64,000 nt of DNA from Wyeomyia smithii (lineage: Eukaryota > Arthropoda > Insecta > Diptera > Culicidae). Location: NCBI RefSeq assembly GCF_029784165.1, contig NC_073695.1, positions 242,890,089 through 242,954,088 of the forward strand. Reading direction: 5' to 3'. Numbering within the stretch: the stretch's first letter is position 1; each line of letters opens with the position of its first letter. The position numbers and the translations under genes are program-made. The notes under the pieces are model-generated. The model was given only the letters and a program-made list of their open reading frames with translations, was not told the origin of the DNA and did not search any database. Positions 45,736 to 56,751 of this stretch are shown here, piece after piece.

Positions 45736-46730
45736 CTGCCGGTAACCGCAAGTCAGTCCCATCTGTAAAAATATGAAATCGAGAAAACAGCTTCGAAAGA
45801 TATTTTATTCACGCTCAGTTATCACTTGTTTAACATGAAATATTTTGACAACATTCATGCAAAAATATAGTTTGCATACTAGCCTGCACTTATTACGTTT
45901 TAAAACCATGAAATCATTGATTTAATGATAAAAACCTTGAGTGTGACCAACTTTCCGTTACATTCTACATCGAAGTGAAAAGTAACCGCAAGTCAGTCAC
46001 ATTGCCATGTTGATGCTATAGTGCTTGTCAACGTGTTTTTATTTGTTGTCGTGGAAATCCGTCAATCCTTCGCAGTTCGTAAGTGTATGTTCATGTGAAC
46101 AGTTCCAAAACTGTCGATGTTGGAAAATCTCATGATGTACGGAACCGATGAAAGCTCATCCGGTGAGGATTCGGATGAAGAAACTGCAGCTGGGCTGTAG
46201 TTGGTTTATCCGACACAAATGTCAAGATAATCAAAATCCGTTTGAGGTTCGAGCATCACCTTTGGCGATACCTTGGAACGATTTCTTGGATTCTGATGGA
46301 AGCTTTTTCGATACTGAAGATTTTCCGGGTAGATCCATGAAAAAGCGAACCAAGAAAAAAAAATGGACTAGAACTCATATTAGCAGGAAATTGCTGCACA
46401 TAAATTCGTCACCATTTCAAGCATTTCAAAAAAATGTTACTAAATAACTTATTTTCATATAAACGGTCATATCGAACTTTTCTTCTCTACTCCCCATCCA
46501 TTTTATTTTGTTTCAATTGGGACTGACTTTCGGTTATTTTTCCTCTGGGACTGACTTGCGGTTACTTTTCATAATGAGACAATTCGACTTGGTATTGATT
46601 TCCACTTTTATTGAACAAACCACTATTTTTTATCGGTACATCTGAAAATACACTCAATGATAGGCCAAAATCCGATGCTAACTCAAAATTGACAAAATTA
46701 CAGATGGGACTGACTTGCGGTTATCGGCAG
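45736..46730. mobile_element. 995 bp TIR element flanked by TTGA
   Basis: Terminal inverted repeats of 33 bp (45736-45768 and 46698-46730) differ at one base and start CTGCCG. TTGA occurs directly on both sides (45732-45735 and 46731-46734), a 4 bp duplication. The motif GTAACCGCAAGTCAGTC is in both ends and three times more inside (near 45982, 46518 and 46547), as expected of transposase-binding subterminal repeats. A small decayed ORF lies in the middle. It sits within an old I-clade ORF1 fragment. The superfamily is uncertain: TTGA resembles the TTAA of piggyBac, but the CTGCCG end does not. Confidence 0.82.
46117..46447 (+). pseudogene. Small decayed ORF inside the TTGA element, function unknown
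   Basis: An ATG at 46117 opens a 27-codon acidic frame (MMYGTDESSSGEDSDEE) ending in TAG at 46198-46200. A different frame then stays open to 46447, with FIRHKCQDNQNPFE and a basic run KKRTKKKKWTRTH. A one- or two-base indel near 46180-46200 would explain the switch. I recognise no domain. An acidic N-terminus is common in piggyBac-like transposases, but no DDD core is present. It may be a remnant transposase end or a captured host fragment. Confidence 0.4.
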
Positions 46731-46734
46731 TTGA

Positions 46735-47130
46735 GAGCATAAAAGTTCCATTTTGCTCTTCCTAGACTTCCTGAGTTCAGCAAAAGAAAGTTCCCCAACT
46801 AAACTGCAAAACGACAACACCTCGTAAAGATTAGGCGAAACCAGTTTTACACCTTTATCGAAGGACACTGAATTCAATTGCTTGCAATCCAGTATCTTCA
46901 CTGACTGATGGTAGAATCCTTAAAAAAGCCAGTTTCGGCCCTCAGCAAATACTCGACGATCAAACTCGGGTCGATGACCACGCTGTCGACTTCTACCACA
47001 CGAGCTGGATTGTACAGGTAGTATTCTCGCGTAACAAGCTGTCAAGCTACAATCTCATTTACTTGTTTGAGGCTTGAAACCGAAACACGCAGGTTATTCG
47101 GGCGAACTTTGGTGATCTTTGTCACGACTA
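46735..47130 (-). pseudogene. Diverged I-clade ORF1 fragment
   Basis: The minus strand from 47130 reads VTKITKVRPNNLRVSV, TREYYLYNPARVVEVD, DPSLIVEYLLRAETGFFKD and, in a second frame, ILDCKQLNSVS. These correspond to ISKVRPNKLRVVV, TREYRVYIPARDVEID, DSSLSVECILASAKGCFKN and VLDCKQLRSAS in the ORF1 at 11330. It would be part of an RNA-binding gag-like protein. Frameshifts and at least one stop are present, and the zinc knuckles are not found. The TTGA element interrupts its downstream end at 46730. Confidence 0.75.
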
Positions 47131-47579
47131 AACACTGTTCAACCACCATTGCAACGTATTTTGTATTTGGTGTAATTCATCTGACAAATAAAGTCTTAAA
47201 GAATACAACTAGTCTGAAGTATCACATATCTAATCCTATTTACGAATTGTTCAGTTGTCTCATTAAAATCAACCTGCTCTTTCACAGCCGTAAACGCTTG
47301 AATGCATGTTAAAATCGGTTCATTTTGACCAATCAAAGTCCGGTGAAAGGACGACTGTAAAAACGTTGCGTCCCACAGCATCTTATAAGGTATGCGAAAG
47401 TTCATCTTTTCAAGTAGTTCGGAGCATCAACTTAACCGTACAACAATTTTGCCACGAACAAAATTTGTTGTAGTTTCCTTCGTCGTTCCAGTGTATCGAG
47501 AGCCAGTAGTCAGCATCAATCAGGATCAGTGACGGAAGTGATATGAATATGATGCAATCGTCGTTTAATCTCGATCTGT
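47131..47579. other. No gene seen
   Basis: The segment may be further diverged sequence upstream of the I-clade ORF1 fragment. No motif supports that. Confidence 0.3.
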
Positions 47580-48062
47580 ACAAATCCTGTTCGCTTTGTC
47601 AAGCGGATGGTCGTGGGTTCGAATCTCAGTAGAATGAAGCCATTCGATGTCAGAAAGGGACTTTAAGCATGGGTTTATTCTCAGGCTGCTCACCAGTTAC
47701 CCTTCCTTTACGCTGAAATTCACAATACCTTCGCGTGACTTCCTCCTAACAAAAATAAGTCCCTCTTATCAATAAAACTGGCCAGAAGGACGCACGATGA
47801 AACTTCTCCAGGAAATTATAATTGGTGATATTTGGCAGGAGGAACAAGGCTCGGTATAGGAGAACAGTAAGCGTGTAAAAGGAAAGATTACACAAGCACA
47901 TTACACACAAGCACTGATAAAAAATAATAATAATAAGCGTTCCACTTCTCAATAGCGGTATTGCTAATAATAGAAGTGCGGGATACAGCAGACGCCCGGG
48001 CATATCTCACAATAGATTAACGATACTGGTCGCAGTGAGGAAGTCCATACAGAAAAAAAACA
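47580..48062 (+). repeat. SINE-like repeat family 2, copy 1
   Basis: A tRNA-like box B (GTGGGTTCGAATCTCAG) near 47612-47628 is followed by about 430 bp that match 58740-59178 in the same order: GACTTCCTCCTAACAAAAAT, ATCAATAAAACTGGCCAGAA, ATTATAATTGGTGATATTTG and AGGAAGTCCATACA plus an A-run. The tRNA-like start is less well kept here than in copy 2. Confidence 0.7.
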
Positions 48063-48189
48063 GGTCGCCTGAGCAGCAGCAAAGGTGTGGTGCGGTGAGT
48101 GGGAAAGTGTGGTGGAAGGGACTACTTCAGCAGCAGTTAAGTTGAGCGAGAGTAGGAGAGCATACACTATTATTTTCTGTCTTTTTCTG

Positions 48190-49740
48190 ACGAAAAATCT
48201 TAAAAAAAGTTGATGCGGTTACCACACGATTGACGCATTCTCTAAAACTGAAAGCACACTGAAATGTGGATCCGGGAATACCTGTCAATCTTAGAGGGGA
48301 AACCTAACTGCCGCGTTACTTTGGAAATGATCGTCGTTTGGTGTGAGTCAAAACTCATTCTAGAGTCCAATTTAACTCCTGAATCGGACACTTCGGTACC
48401 TGTGCGGATGATTTTCAATGTTATAAACAAATAATATTGACTGTGATGTGCGGTGGAACGATATGACCTGACATTTATTGATGCTTATAGTAAGTTTATT
48501 TCTGCGGTACCAATCAGTAGACGTTGTCAGCTAGTCTTGTAGTGGTCGATTTTTAATTCGTCGCATATAACAGCTTAAAACCTTTTTTTTCCATAACAAA
48601 AGCTACGCCGTCAAATAACAAAATGAACAGCACCAGACCAAAGTTGCTACCTTGAGGCACTCCCGACTTGATTGGAAACGGTCTTGAAACTAAACCGTTG
48701 ACAGTTTAGATGTTAACACAAAGTTCCCGCTCCGTTAAATAGGATTCCAACCAAGACGTTAGTTGCGAAAAAAGACCTAGACGAGTCAGCTTCTGCAGAC
48801 GTCAATTTTATCAAACGCCGCCTTTGAGCCCGTACGTCAACTTGCGCTTTCTTTTCCACAGATATGATGCATTCTTACGTGAAATTCAGCAAATTTGTTG
48901 ATACTAATGATCGACCTGGCATGAAGCCATGTTGGTACACAGATATGTAGCATTTTGTCACATTGAGAATTACCCTGCTCATTATTATCTCAAATGATTT
49001 AGAGACGGCCAACAGACTTGTGATTCCACGATAATGAAACGCATCATATCGGTTTCCTTTTTTGAACACGGGTATCATAAATGATTTTTTCCTAATACGA
49101 GGGAATTTTGCGTGTTGCAACGAGCGGTTGAAAATAGAACTTAATAGATTACCAATACAGCGGCATATTAAAACTGCAGGAATACCATCGGGACCAGATA
49201 CATACGAAAGCTTCAGCTTTTTTGCTACCGAGAAAATCATATCTGAACACACACACAATCACTCATTGAACTCACTGCTTCGAGAACAGATGCAAAATGT
49301 TTTGCGACCAACTAACTTGACTCAGCATATAACAGTTTCAAAGCAGACGTTGAGACCTGATTTTCGCTGGAATGAATTTTGCACCCGTTTCAATGATCGT
49401 AAACGAGGAATACTCCTTGCAGGTGAGACTACCAGTTTCGTTTTTGGAGCGTTACTAACAATCCAAGCGTTCAAAGAGAAACAGATTTTTTCTGCCATAA
49501 CGTCAACATTATTATTATCCAAAACCGTCTCCCAATCAACGTTAGTTAAGTACTGCGCGAGAGCCACAAAGTCCATTCTGCGAAAGTTCAAGTATACGTA
49601 CTTTCGCTTTGGGCCGAAAAAACACAACCCACGGTTTAGCCGATTCTTCCGGATACAGCGTCACCTATTTAATCACCACTTGAGGTACTTTCGGTGTTTT
49701 GTATCCGGAAGGTCCGACGAGGAAATGGGTTAGATTCCAC
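48190..49740 (-). pseudogene. Non-LTR ORF2 remnant (reverse transcriptase)
   Basis: Read right to left: at 49627-49322 the linker after the endonuclease (KYVYLNFRRMDFVALAQYL, NVDWETVLDNNNVDVMAEKI, TKLVVSPARSIPRLRSLKR); at 49258-48875 the RT start (SYVSGPDGIPAVL, FMIPVFKKGNRYDAFHYRGI, HGFMPGRSLVSTNL); at about 48665 SGVPQGSNFG; and at 48430-48242 the C-terminal block (DSGVKLDSRMSFDSH, TRQLGFPSK). The catalytic DD box is not clearly readable near 48540-48600. Many frameshifts mark it as old. The clade is not resolved (Jockey or CR1 group). Confidence 0.72.
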
Positions 49741-50398
49741 TTTTGCAATTGTTCAGATCGCCTTCATAGTCCATGCTGGACGTGGGAGCTAAGAACAAAA
49801 AGCCAAATGTAACCAAGACCAACATAGCAAAAAAAATGCGATATCCTGCCGCTCTCTTCCTCAACCGGTGCACGTTGCGTTCGATCACTCAATTAGTAAG
49901 CTGCAGTTGAGCGCTATGAACGGTCACCTTGAGCGGGTACTAACTTCAAACCGAGATCGAACAAACAATTACAGTACACACCAAACTATAACTATTTTGC
50001 AGTTCATAAATCACAGTAAAAAAATTTATTACCAAATAAACGCCCAGGGAATGTTAGGACTTAAAACCGCCTGAAACTATTTTAAAAACTAATCATGCTT
50101 TATATACTAACTTGAAATGGACAAAAACTAAATTATGGAAGAAAGATCTAAAACTCAAAATTGTCACAATGGTGTCGGCCTAGCACAGGGGTCAAATGGT
50201 TGCGGGGTGTCGTGATCCATTCATAACCAACCCAAGCTGGCCAAGTTCACTTTATTATTGGCCCTTATTTGCTGCCCTTCTTTCTGACCTACGTTAGACA
50301 TGACTTAAAGTAAAGCGGTTTAGAAGCCACAAATGGCGGATTTAGAGCCACCGCTTCGAAATTGCAAAGGCACAAGACTCGGTAATAGTTGCGTTCCC
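49741..50398. other. No gene seen
   Basis: Mixed-composition DNA between the RT remnant and the SINE. The open frame at 49868-50074 has no domain. Confidence 0.35.
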
Positions 50399-50412
50399 TG
50401 TTAAAACTCTAT

Positions 50413-50670
50413 GTGGTCTCCGTGGCTCTGTGGTTAGCGATGTCGGTCGGCTAGCTCTCCCACACGGTTGTGATATCGGGTTCGATTCCCGATCGAGTCA
50501 AAGAACTTTTCGAGCTGGAAATTTTTTCGACTCAGCACTGGGGCACGGTGTATCGTTGTACATATCCTACACATGCAAAATGTGCCAAAAACAATATCGA
50601 TAACGAATTCTCTCAACTATAATCTAGTTGATCGAGACCGCTATTAGCCCTAAGGCTAAGCGTGCGATAT
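50413..50670 (+). repeat. Complete tRNA-derived SINE, Feilai-like
   Basis: The 258 bp element is flanked by the exact 14 bp duplication TGTTAAAACTCTAT (50399-50412 and 50671-50684). Its head carries pol III promoter boxes: TGGCTCTGTGGTTAG (box A) and GGGTTCGATTCCCG (box B). The tRNA-unrelated body ends with CTAAGGCTAAGCGTGCGATAT. Feilai is the tRNA-related SINE known from Aedes; the match is from memory of its general form. The clean duplication indicates a fairly recent insertion. Confidence 0.88.
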
Positions 50671-50684
50671 TGTTAAAACTCTAT

Positions 50685-52221
50685 ATTATGTTTGCTTTAC
50701 CATAGCAAACATAAAACAGCGTTTTTACAGGTGACACATTAACTATTAACGAGTCTGGCCTAAAATTCTGTCGCATACCATTCGTAGAGTTAATTTTTTA
50801 TTCACTTTTTTTTCTATAAAATTTATATAAATTTGTTTGAGAATTACATATTAAAATAAAAAACGTACTCCCGCAGAAAATTCCCAACTTAACACATCCA
50901 CAAGTCTCAATTCAGTACGAAAGTGCTGTTTTCTAATCCCATAAAAACATTGTCCGTCGCAACGGCCCATGTGCATCCCATAAAACTTGTTCAGTCGACA
51001 AATATTTCTTTCTCAGTACGCATTTATTACACTAACTGAGCACCTCTACCGCACCTATCAGCTTCGAGATGCTTCGCCGCCTACTACAGCAACGTCCAGA
51101 GTGCACTCCTGCCTGAGAAAAGGTTTATACGTATAAGGATTGAACTGGAGCTGAAATCAACTGCCCGGGCTTTGCACATCTCTGCGAATAAATTCCGCGA
51201 GGTCATCTAGTATTCACTGCCACATATTTTCCGTCTACAATGACAGTCCATTATCGTTGTTGTTCCTAGTTTTTTCCTCATCAGTTGGTGGAGGCTGGTT
51301 TCGGAACGCACCTCCATCATCGCAACGCAGTTTCTTCAACTTTTCAAACGAGCTGCCTTCCGTAGCACTCAATCGCCGAGGTGAATCCGGTTTACGATTC
51401 CCTCTGTGGAGAAAACTAGTCGCTTCCCTAGGGCAGGAATGAAATTAAAAAGAAATCCCTGTATGTGTTACACTGCACAAGTGCATTTAAAATTCCTTTG
51501 TGGGGTAACCGATCGAAAGCGGGACGGTGGGGAGGAGTGAATCGGAAGATGAACAAGAAACAAGTGGATTCTCTGCAACAGTTACTGTACTATAGCGTAC
51601 AGTAAGAAGATAATGATCACAATCGAAACGCACCGCTTGCCCCTTCGAAGTTGTTTAAACTGCTTTACTACAAAGGCGTGAGCTCTTTTGACGCGATCAG
51701 AGACAGTAAAAATTTTATCTTTGTCTCGAAAGAAGGGGCACTTTATTATTTGACCACAAAACTGCAAACAGTTTTGAATGCTCGCCGTTGAGTCAACAAT
51801 GAAAAAAGAAACAACGTAGAACATAAAGTACGAACTACTAATGAAGGCAACCGAAAGGAGAAGTCAAACGTTGACATAAACTTCCGAAACATATGAAAAA
51901 CAGCTGCTGCTTTGCAATGATCGCGAGTCCGCCTATGTTGTGCTACTAAATTTTAATTTCCATGAAATATAGTTTCGCTGTTCTGTTGTGGGATGATTAA
52001 ATAAATGTGTTCGCTTTGCGTCCAGTGTGGATTTATTTTTGGGATCCATTGCTTCAATGTGTGGTTACCGAAGAGACATGTACGATGAGCATTTAGGAAC
52101 ATATGAATCAAAACATAAATTTCGATATGCCACTTCAAAATAGAGGTATAGTCCCGTAGTTGATTATTTGTGTATAGACTCTGAATCTCTCTAACAGCAT
52201 TGAACAAAACAGTCATAACAG
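50685..52221. other. No gene seen
   Basis: Mixed composition, with a somewhat GC-richer part at 50900-51550. Open frames at 51257-51442 and 51582-51824 show no domain. Confidence 0.35.
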
Positions 52222-52471
52222 TACCGTGCTGGATCGAAATCCGTACACCTAAGCACATGATAATCTTCGACGGTCAATATAAAATCAAGAAATCACATAT
52301 TGTTTTAAACTGACATGTTTAGTTATAGGTCTACTTATATTTTATCACTATTTTCCAGCAAAATGATTGAAATCACTCCGAAACTCGAAAAAATCATGTT
52401 TAAATAGAACATGTTTTGAATCGAAATCCGTACACAGTTTTTTGTCTGAATCAAAACCCGTACACTTTTGA

Positions 52472-53961
52472 CGCCGCGGAGACGAGTTCGACATTACTTA
52501 TGCTTTTACGCATGTCGTTTGACAAAAAGGTGCCCATCGCTCAGCTTAATAATGAGCCAACATAACGCGTAACATTACTTGAACTCGTCACCCAGAGAGT
52601 ACTGGTGTGGTTTGTGGAATTCGGAATATGGTGCATTGTTGCTAGTCGAAGTCGAAATCTTATGATTCAATTTTTTCGATTTGTCTAGTTTTTGAGCAGA
52701 GGTTTTTGTATACTATGTCCCAATAATGACTAGTTCGGCATTTTGTCAACAAACTTAAGATATATAGTTTGGTCAATCTGCGTATCTGCATTTTTCAAAT
52801 TATTGGAGCTTTGGATGCATGAAACTTTGCCAATTTTTCTATTTGATAGGTAACACTCGCATCGACAGCTAAGAGAGAATCGGCGTGAAATATCGTGCTC
52901 CCGAGCGTCTCCGTCGGTAGTCGTGGATTGAGCGGTAGTGCACAATGCTTTAGTAAAACGCGTCTCCGCCCCGGGAGAGTTTTGCTCATATAAATGTTTT
53001 CGAAATGTAGTGACCCAACTTTATGATATGTTAGTTCGAATCGTCCACTTAGTGTGGTATACCATTTTGCGTTTCACTAGGATGTACCACACTTATCTGT
53101 GCGTGACCCTAACAACACTCTTTAGTTTATAACCGCTTTAAATCGGTCTCAAATCAAAAAAACGCTTTTTAAGAACAGAGGTACAGTATACAAGAAACGC
53201 CGTTAGTCGACCTGTTAAGCTCAAAGACAGATGTCCGGGTGACCGAATATCTAGGGACTTCGCGTCGATACCTTTCATGAGGTCGTATTTTCTACAGATT
53301 GGTTATAAACGTGTTATAATTTTTGATATAAATAGGGTCACTTCACGAAGAAGTGATAGGAGTCGCGAGGCGTTAACGTGGACTCAACTCTCGTAGCTTG
53401 TGTAGTCAGCTGAGATCAATCAATGGGAGACAAGTTACGGTAGTTGCATAATGACTACATAAACAGATGTTCAAATATTTGAGTCGGTCTTGATTGAGTC
53501 ATAGGTCCGGTATTCTCGCGTGCACTTTATTTTTGCGGTGTTACTTCATCTAACATGATGATCGCGTTATGATTTCCGTAGAAGGTATAATAAACTCGTA
53601 CGCGCGATATTTGTTTTTATGAATCCGGTACTCGAACTCAGCGCATCGTTTACCTGCGGCAAACCTTACCCTTTTCTCCAACATCCCAGTGATTTCTCGT
53701 GGAAGTGCAGAGGTGTTCTCGGCTTCCAATAAAGCGAGTATTACGTCAACATATTCCTATACACACTCCTTCTTTGACCTGCATTCGGATGCGGCCGGCG
53801 CTGGTATTGCCTATTATAAAGATTAAGGTCACCAGTTTTTACACATTGAAGATGAATGTTAGTCCCAAGCATCATCTGTTGGTTCTCTGTGTAATTACAG
53901 CTGATCTGGCAATAACTGAGTAGCAACCGCGGGCGGTCAATCATGCTCATGCTCATGCTCA
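52472..53961 (+). mobile_element. Family A/B non-coding repeat, copy B (1.5 kb)
   Basis: Exact 25 bp direct repeats flank it (52447-52471 and 53962-53986), both part of the pogo-like element. Its right end carries the CGCGGGCGGTCAATCATG block and a GCTCAT short tandem repeat, the same end as copy A in opposite orientation. About 53270-53961 aligns with 5523-6150, and about 52730-52830 aligns with 6455-6600 (GCATCCAAAGC..., GCCGAACTAGTCAT). Its left end differs from copy A's, as expected for 5' truncation of a retroposed sequence. No protein is encoded. Confidence 0.7.
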
Positions 53962-54148
53962 TGAATCAAAACCCGTACACTTTTGAATCGAAATCCGCAC
54001 ACACGCGATATAGACTGGATCAAAGTCCATACAACAATAAATCAAACTCCGTATAGATGAAGAAGTACAAAAATGAACATCTTTTATTTATAATTTATCT
54101 TTAAATTACCGAAAAAGTATATTTGAGGATCAACTGGCTCCTAAAGTT

Positions 54149-54322
54149 TCACACGGTTTTCAAATTTTCGATATCAGCTGAAATAGTGCAATTTTCGTAG
54201 CGTTTCGTAGTAACCGGAACGCCGGAACCTCTCGAAGCTTCCCGGTACGACTTTCCCTTGCGCACCTCAGTCACAGCTCGTTTAAAATTGTTTGCCGTAT
54301 ATTTATACTTGTTTTCTTCCAT
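54149..54322 (-). pseudogene. Short HTH (psq/CENP-B-type) ORF of the pogo-like element
   Basis: From ATG 54322 the 57-residue frame reads KYTANNFKRAVTEVRKGKSY, then REASRGSGVPVTT, the N-terminal DNA-binding helix-turn-helix found in pogo-type transposases and Pipsqueak proteins. The frame goes out of register just after VTT, where a Leu-Arg-containing third helix would continue, and ends at 54149. It would bind the terminal repeats. No catalytic domain follows. The TA target site agrees with the pogo/mariner superfamily. Confidence 0.65.
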
Positions 54323-54838
54323 AATATGCTGAAAACAAGAAGAAAGTTCAACAATATATGCATGATACACACGCTGTACGGATTTCGATTCAAGCAAATA
54401 AAAAGAATCAAAATCCGTACTTCAGTTTTTGTTATTTATTCAGTTTTTGTTATTTATTCAACTTACACTATTTATTAGGCAATATACAGTTCAAAAATGA
54501 CAAAGACTTACCTTTTCCATCAATTTTAAAAAGATTCACTGAGTAAAACACTTATATCCCACTTGAAAATCGTTTTTATCTGTAGAACGTTTCATTAGAA
54601 AATTCTCTAACGATACAACGAAATGACAACTGAAACCGATACACGATTGATTTTTCATTTTTAATATTTTTATTTCATGGCCTACTGGCGCATAGTTTAA
54701 CTTAACAGAAGGCCAACAATCAACGGATATGTACATGTAACTATCATATTAATTTTCACTTTTATAATGCTTAAAACTGAAGGAAAACATCAAGGTGTAC
54801 GGATTTCGATACTGTACGGGTTTCGATCCAGCACGGTA

Positions 54839-56099
54839 TCTGGGATGTGTTTCTTTTCCTAACTTTTGAACCACATATCAGTTTTTTTATGATACACGCA
54901 CACACAGCTAGAAATACCATCCATCCTGATATAGCAGGACATGTTCTGATTTTGAAATCCTATTTGGGCGTCCTGATTTATTTTTCATATTCTAGCATTT
55001 TCTTGAAATAGTCAATTTTGTAGTATAACTTTTAGGATTGCGGAACACAACGGTCACTAGAAATGAATTTCTTCTGTTTAATCTCAGCCAAGTGACGCGA
55101 GAAACGTTCTATAGTTAAACACCTGGTAATTGTGAAGTGATGAGACAGTTCCGCGTTTTAACAAAATGTCCCGCTTAGAAATACGTCCCGCGAAACGTCT
55201 CGCACGCCTTCGAAAATTGAATCACCCGATGTTACATTTTTTAGTGTGCCTCTTATTGACAATCATTCAATAATCATTCTACTCATTTATTTGTCTCTTC
55301 ACATCTAAAACAATCTATCAAAGAAGCTTAGATCAAATTAAAAGAAAAGCATAGGTCGAAACTTGACCTTTCTGTTTATTGGACACAGACTTTGCTATAA
55401 TGAGAGCTCGGAATTTGCGAATTTCTCTGTTTACGTAAGTTTCATAATTTCTGGAGTTTTGGCAACACTAATTAACACTGACGTAATCAGTGTTGTCAAA
55501 AGGGAAAGCAAATATCACGATTTTTTCATTATAGCGTCCGCCATTATGGCGCGTTAAAAGCTGGAGTGACATTGCGCAATACGTTTGGAGTAACTAGAAC
55601 AAAACTAAATGATCGCTGGTGGGCGTTATGTTTCGTTTTTCATAGATGAGCCGAAAGACAAATGATAATGACAGCTCCTTTTGAACTTAAAGCAAAACTG
55701 GCAGTATGTGACGTACTCGAAAATAGTGAAAATCGCTCGAATCGAGCTGCGCAATGCCACTCTTGGATACAGGTCAATTATAGGGCTAGCGCTGCGATTT
55801 TATTAATGCTAACAATCTCTCCAAAGGTTGGTTTTGAAGCGATGACAACTGGCCAGCATCGTACCACGAGAAAAGCTAGGAGATCTTTGGCTTAGATCAA
55901 ATTTGTGCCGATAAAAAGGGTGTTCTGATTGCTACCTCCGACAAGATCGTATCCCTACACACAGCTGAGCTGCTTGTTTGATTGTTCAAGTGAAACGCTT
56001 TGACCTGTCATAGTCGCAGCTTCGCGAAGCGTCGAAAAGCGCGTCAAAGCAGGCCGGAAAGTGTTCGGACGCGCGTTTCTGTCACATTTTGTATTATTC
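54839..56099. other. No gene recognised; possible upstream part of a MADF pseudogene
   Basis: A short perfect hairpin with 8 bp arms lies at about 55480-55500 (AACACTGA, then TCAGTGTT). The open frame at 55662-55895 has no recognised domain but is just upstream of the MADF-like sequence. Confidence 0.35.
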
Positions 56100-56111
56100 A
56101 GAATGCAAAAA

Positions 56112-56460
56112 TGAACGACGGACAACTCGTTGCGCTAAATTTTGAGAGAAAACCGATATGGAATGAAAACCTTCCACAATATCGAAATCGTTTACTTGTG
56201 GACAAACTTTTGAGACAAATAGGTGCCGAAGTTTTCTTCAAGAAATGTCGTTTTTTAAAGTAAGTGGAAACAAATTTATTTCAGTTGATATCGTGATACT
56301 TTAACCAAAGAGTTCGAACGAATCCCACAAGGAAAAACTGGTAATTCCGGGCTTTCGAATGACGAAACACATACTGCTTGGCCATATTTTAAATCGTTGA
56401 CATTTTTGAAAAATATGGTCAAGCCTCGTAAATCGGGCGATAATCTCTCTGCTACGAATA
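56112..56460 (+). pseudogene. MADF-domain protein pseudogene
   Basis: ATG at 56112 opens a frame with the pattern of a MADF (Myb/SANT-like) DNA-binding domain: KPIWNENLPQYRNRLL, DKLLRQIGAEV, then after a frame change SKWKQIYFS and YRDTLTKEFERI, and finally TAWPYFKSLTFLKNM with VKPRKSGDNL. Conserved Trp and aromatic positions of the three helices are visible. A frameshift near 56240, stops after that point, and a final stop at about 56461 break it. A GTAAGT...TTTCAG pair at 56260-56285 is too close to be an intron. It could be a decayed host regulator or the accessory protein of a PIF/Harbinger transposon. Confidence 0.6.
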
Positions 56461-56751
56461 ACTAGCAAAATTTATATCGAATGCCATGATGTGCAAGGGT
56501 GGATGGAAGAAGGAACAGGAGAAGGAGCAGCTTCAACCAGTGATGGCATGAACTCGTGCAAAGTTGAACTGAGTAACACTTTTCCAGATTTGAATCCAAC
56601 TTGAATCTGCTTCCTCTCGATAGTTTGAGTTTTTTTGCACCGCACACTCTGATCGATTGAGTTTAAATGCGTGCAATGCATGCAGTGCACGATTTCCTTC
56701 AATGATGCAGGCGATGATGTGACGCGATGAGTTTTGTTTTTAGATCGAATT

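Larger units (their letters stand above)
52224..54836. mobile_element. pogo/mariner-like TIR element, carrying a later insertion
   Basis: The ends are CCGTGCTGGATCGAAATCCG and its inverted match, each flanked by TA (52222-52223 and 54837-54838). The terminal motif ATCGAAATCCGTACA recurs about ten times inside in both orientations (near 52233, 52419, 52448, 53963, 53985, 54372, 54405, 54794 and 54812, plus weaker copies near 54020 and 54040). A short HTH-type ORF remains at 54149-54322. Copy B of family A/B (52472-53961) interrupts it between two exact 25 bp repeats. Without that insertion the element is about 1.1 kb and lacks a DDE domain, so it is non-autonomous. Confidence 0.8.

Noticed and set aside
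49062..49733. A 223-residue plus-strand protein
   Set aside because: It is the antisense of reverse-transcriptase and linker sequence on the minus strand.
50413..50490. A tRNA gene
   Set aside because: Flanked by a 14 bp target-site duplication with a non-tRNA body, so it is a SINE.
56260..56285. A spliced intron in the MADF gene (GTAAGT...TTTCAG)
   Set aside because: Only about 25 bases long, below the usual minimum for insects, and the MADF domain reads through this sequence in another frame.
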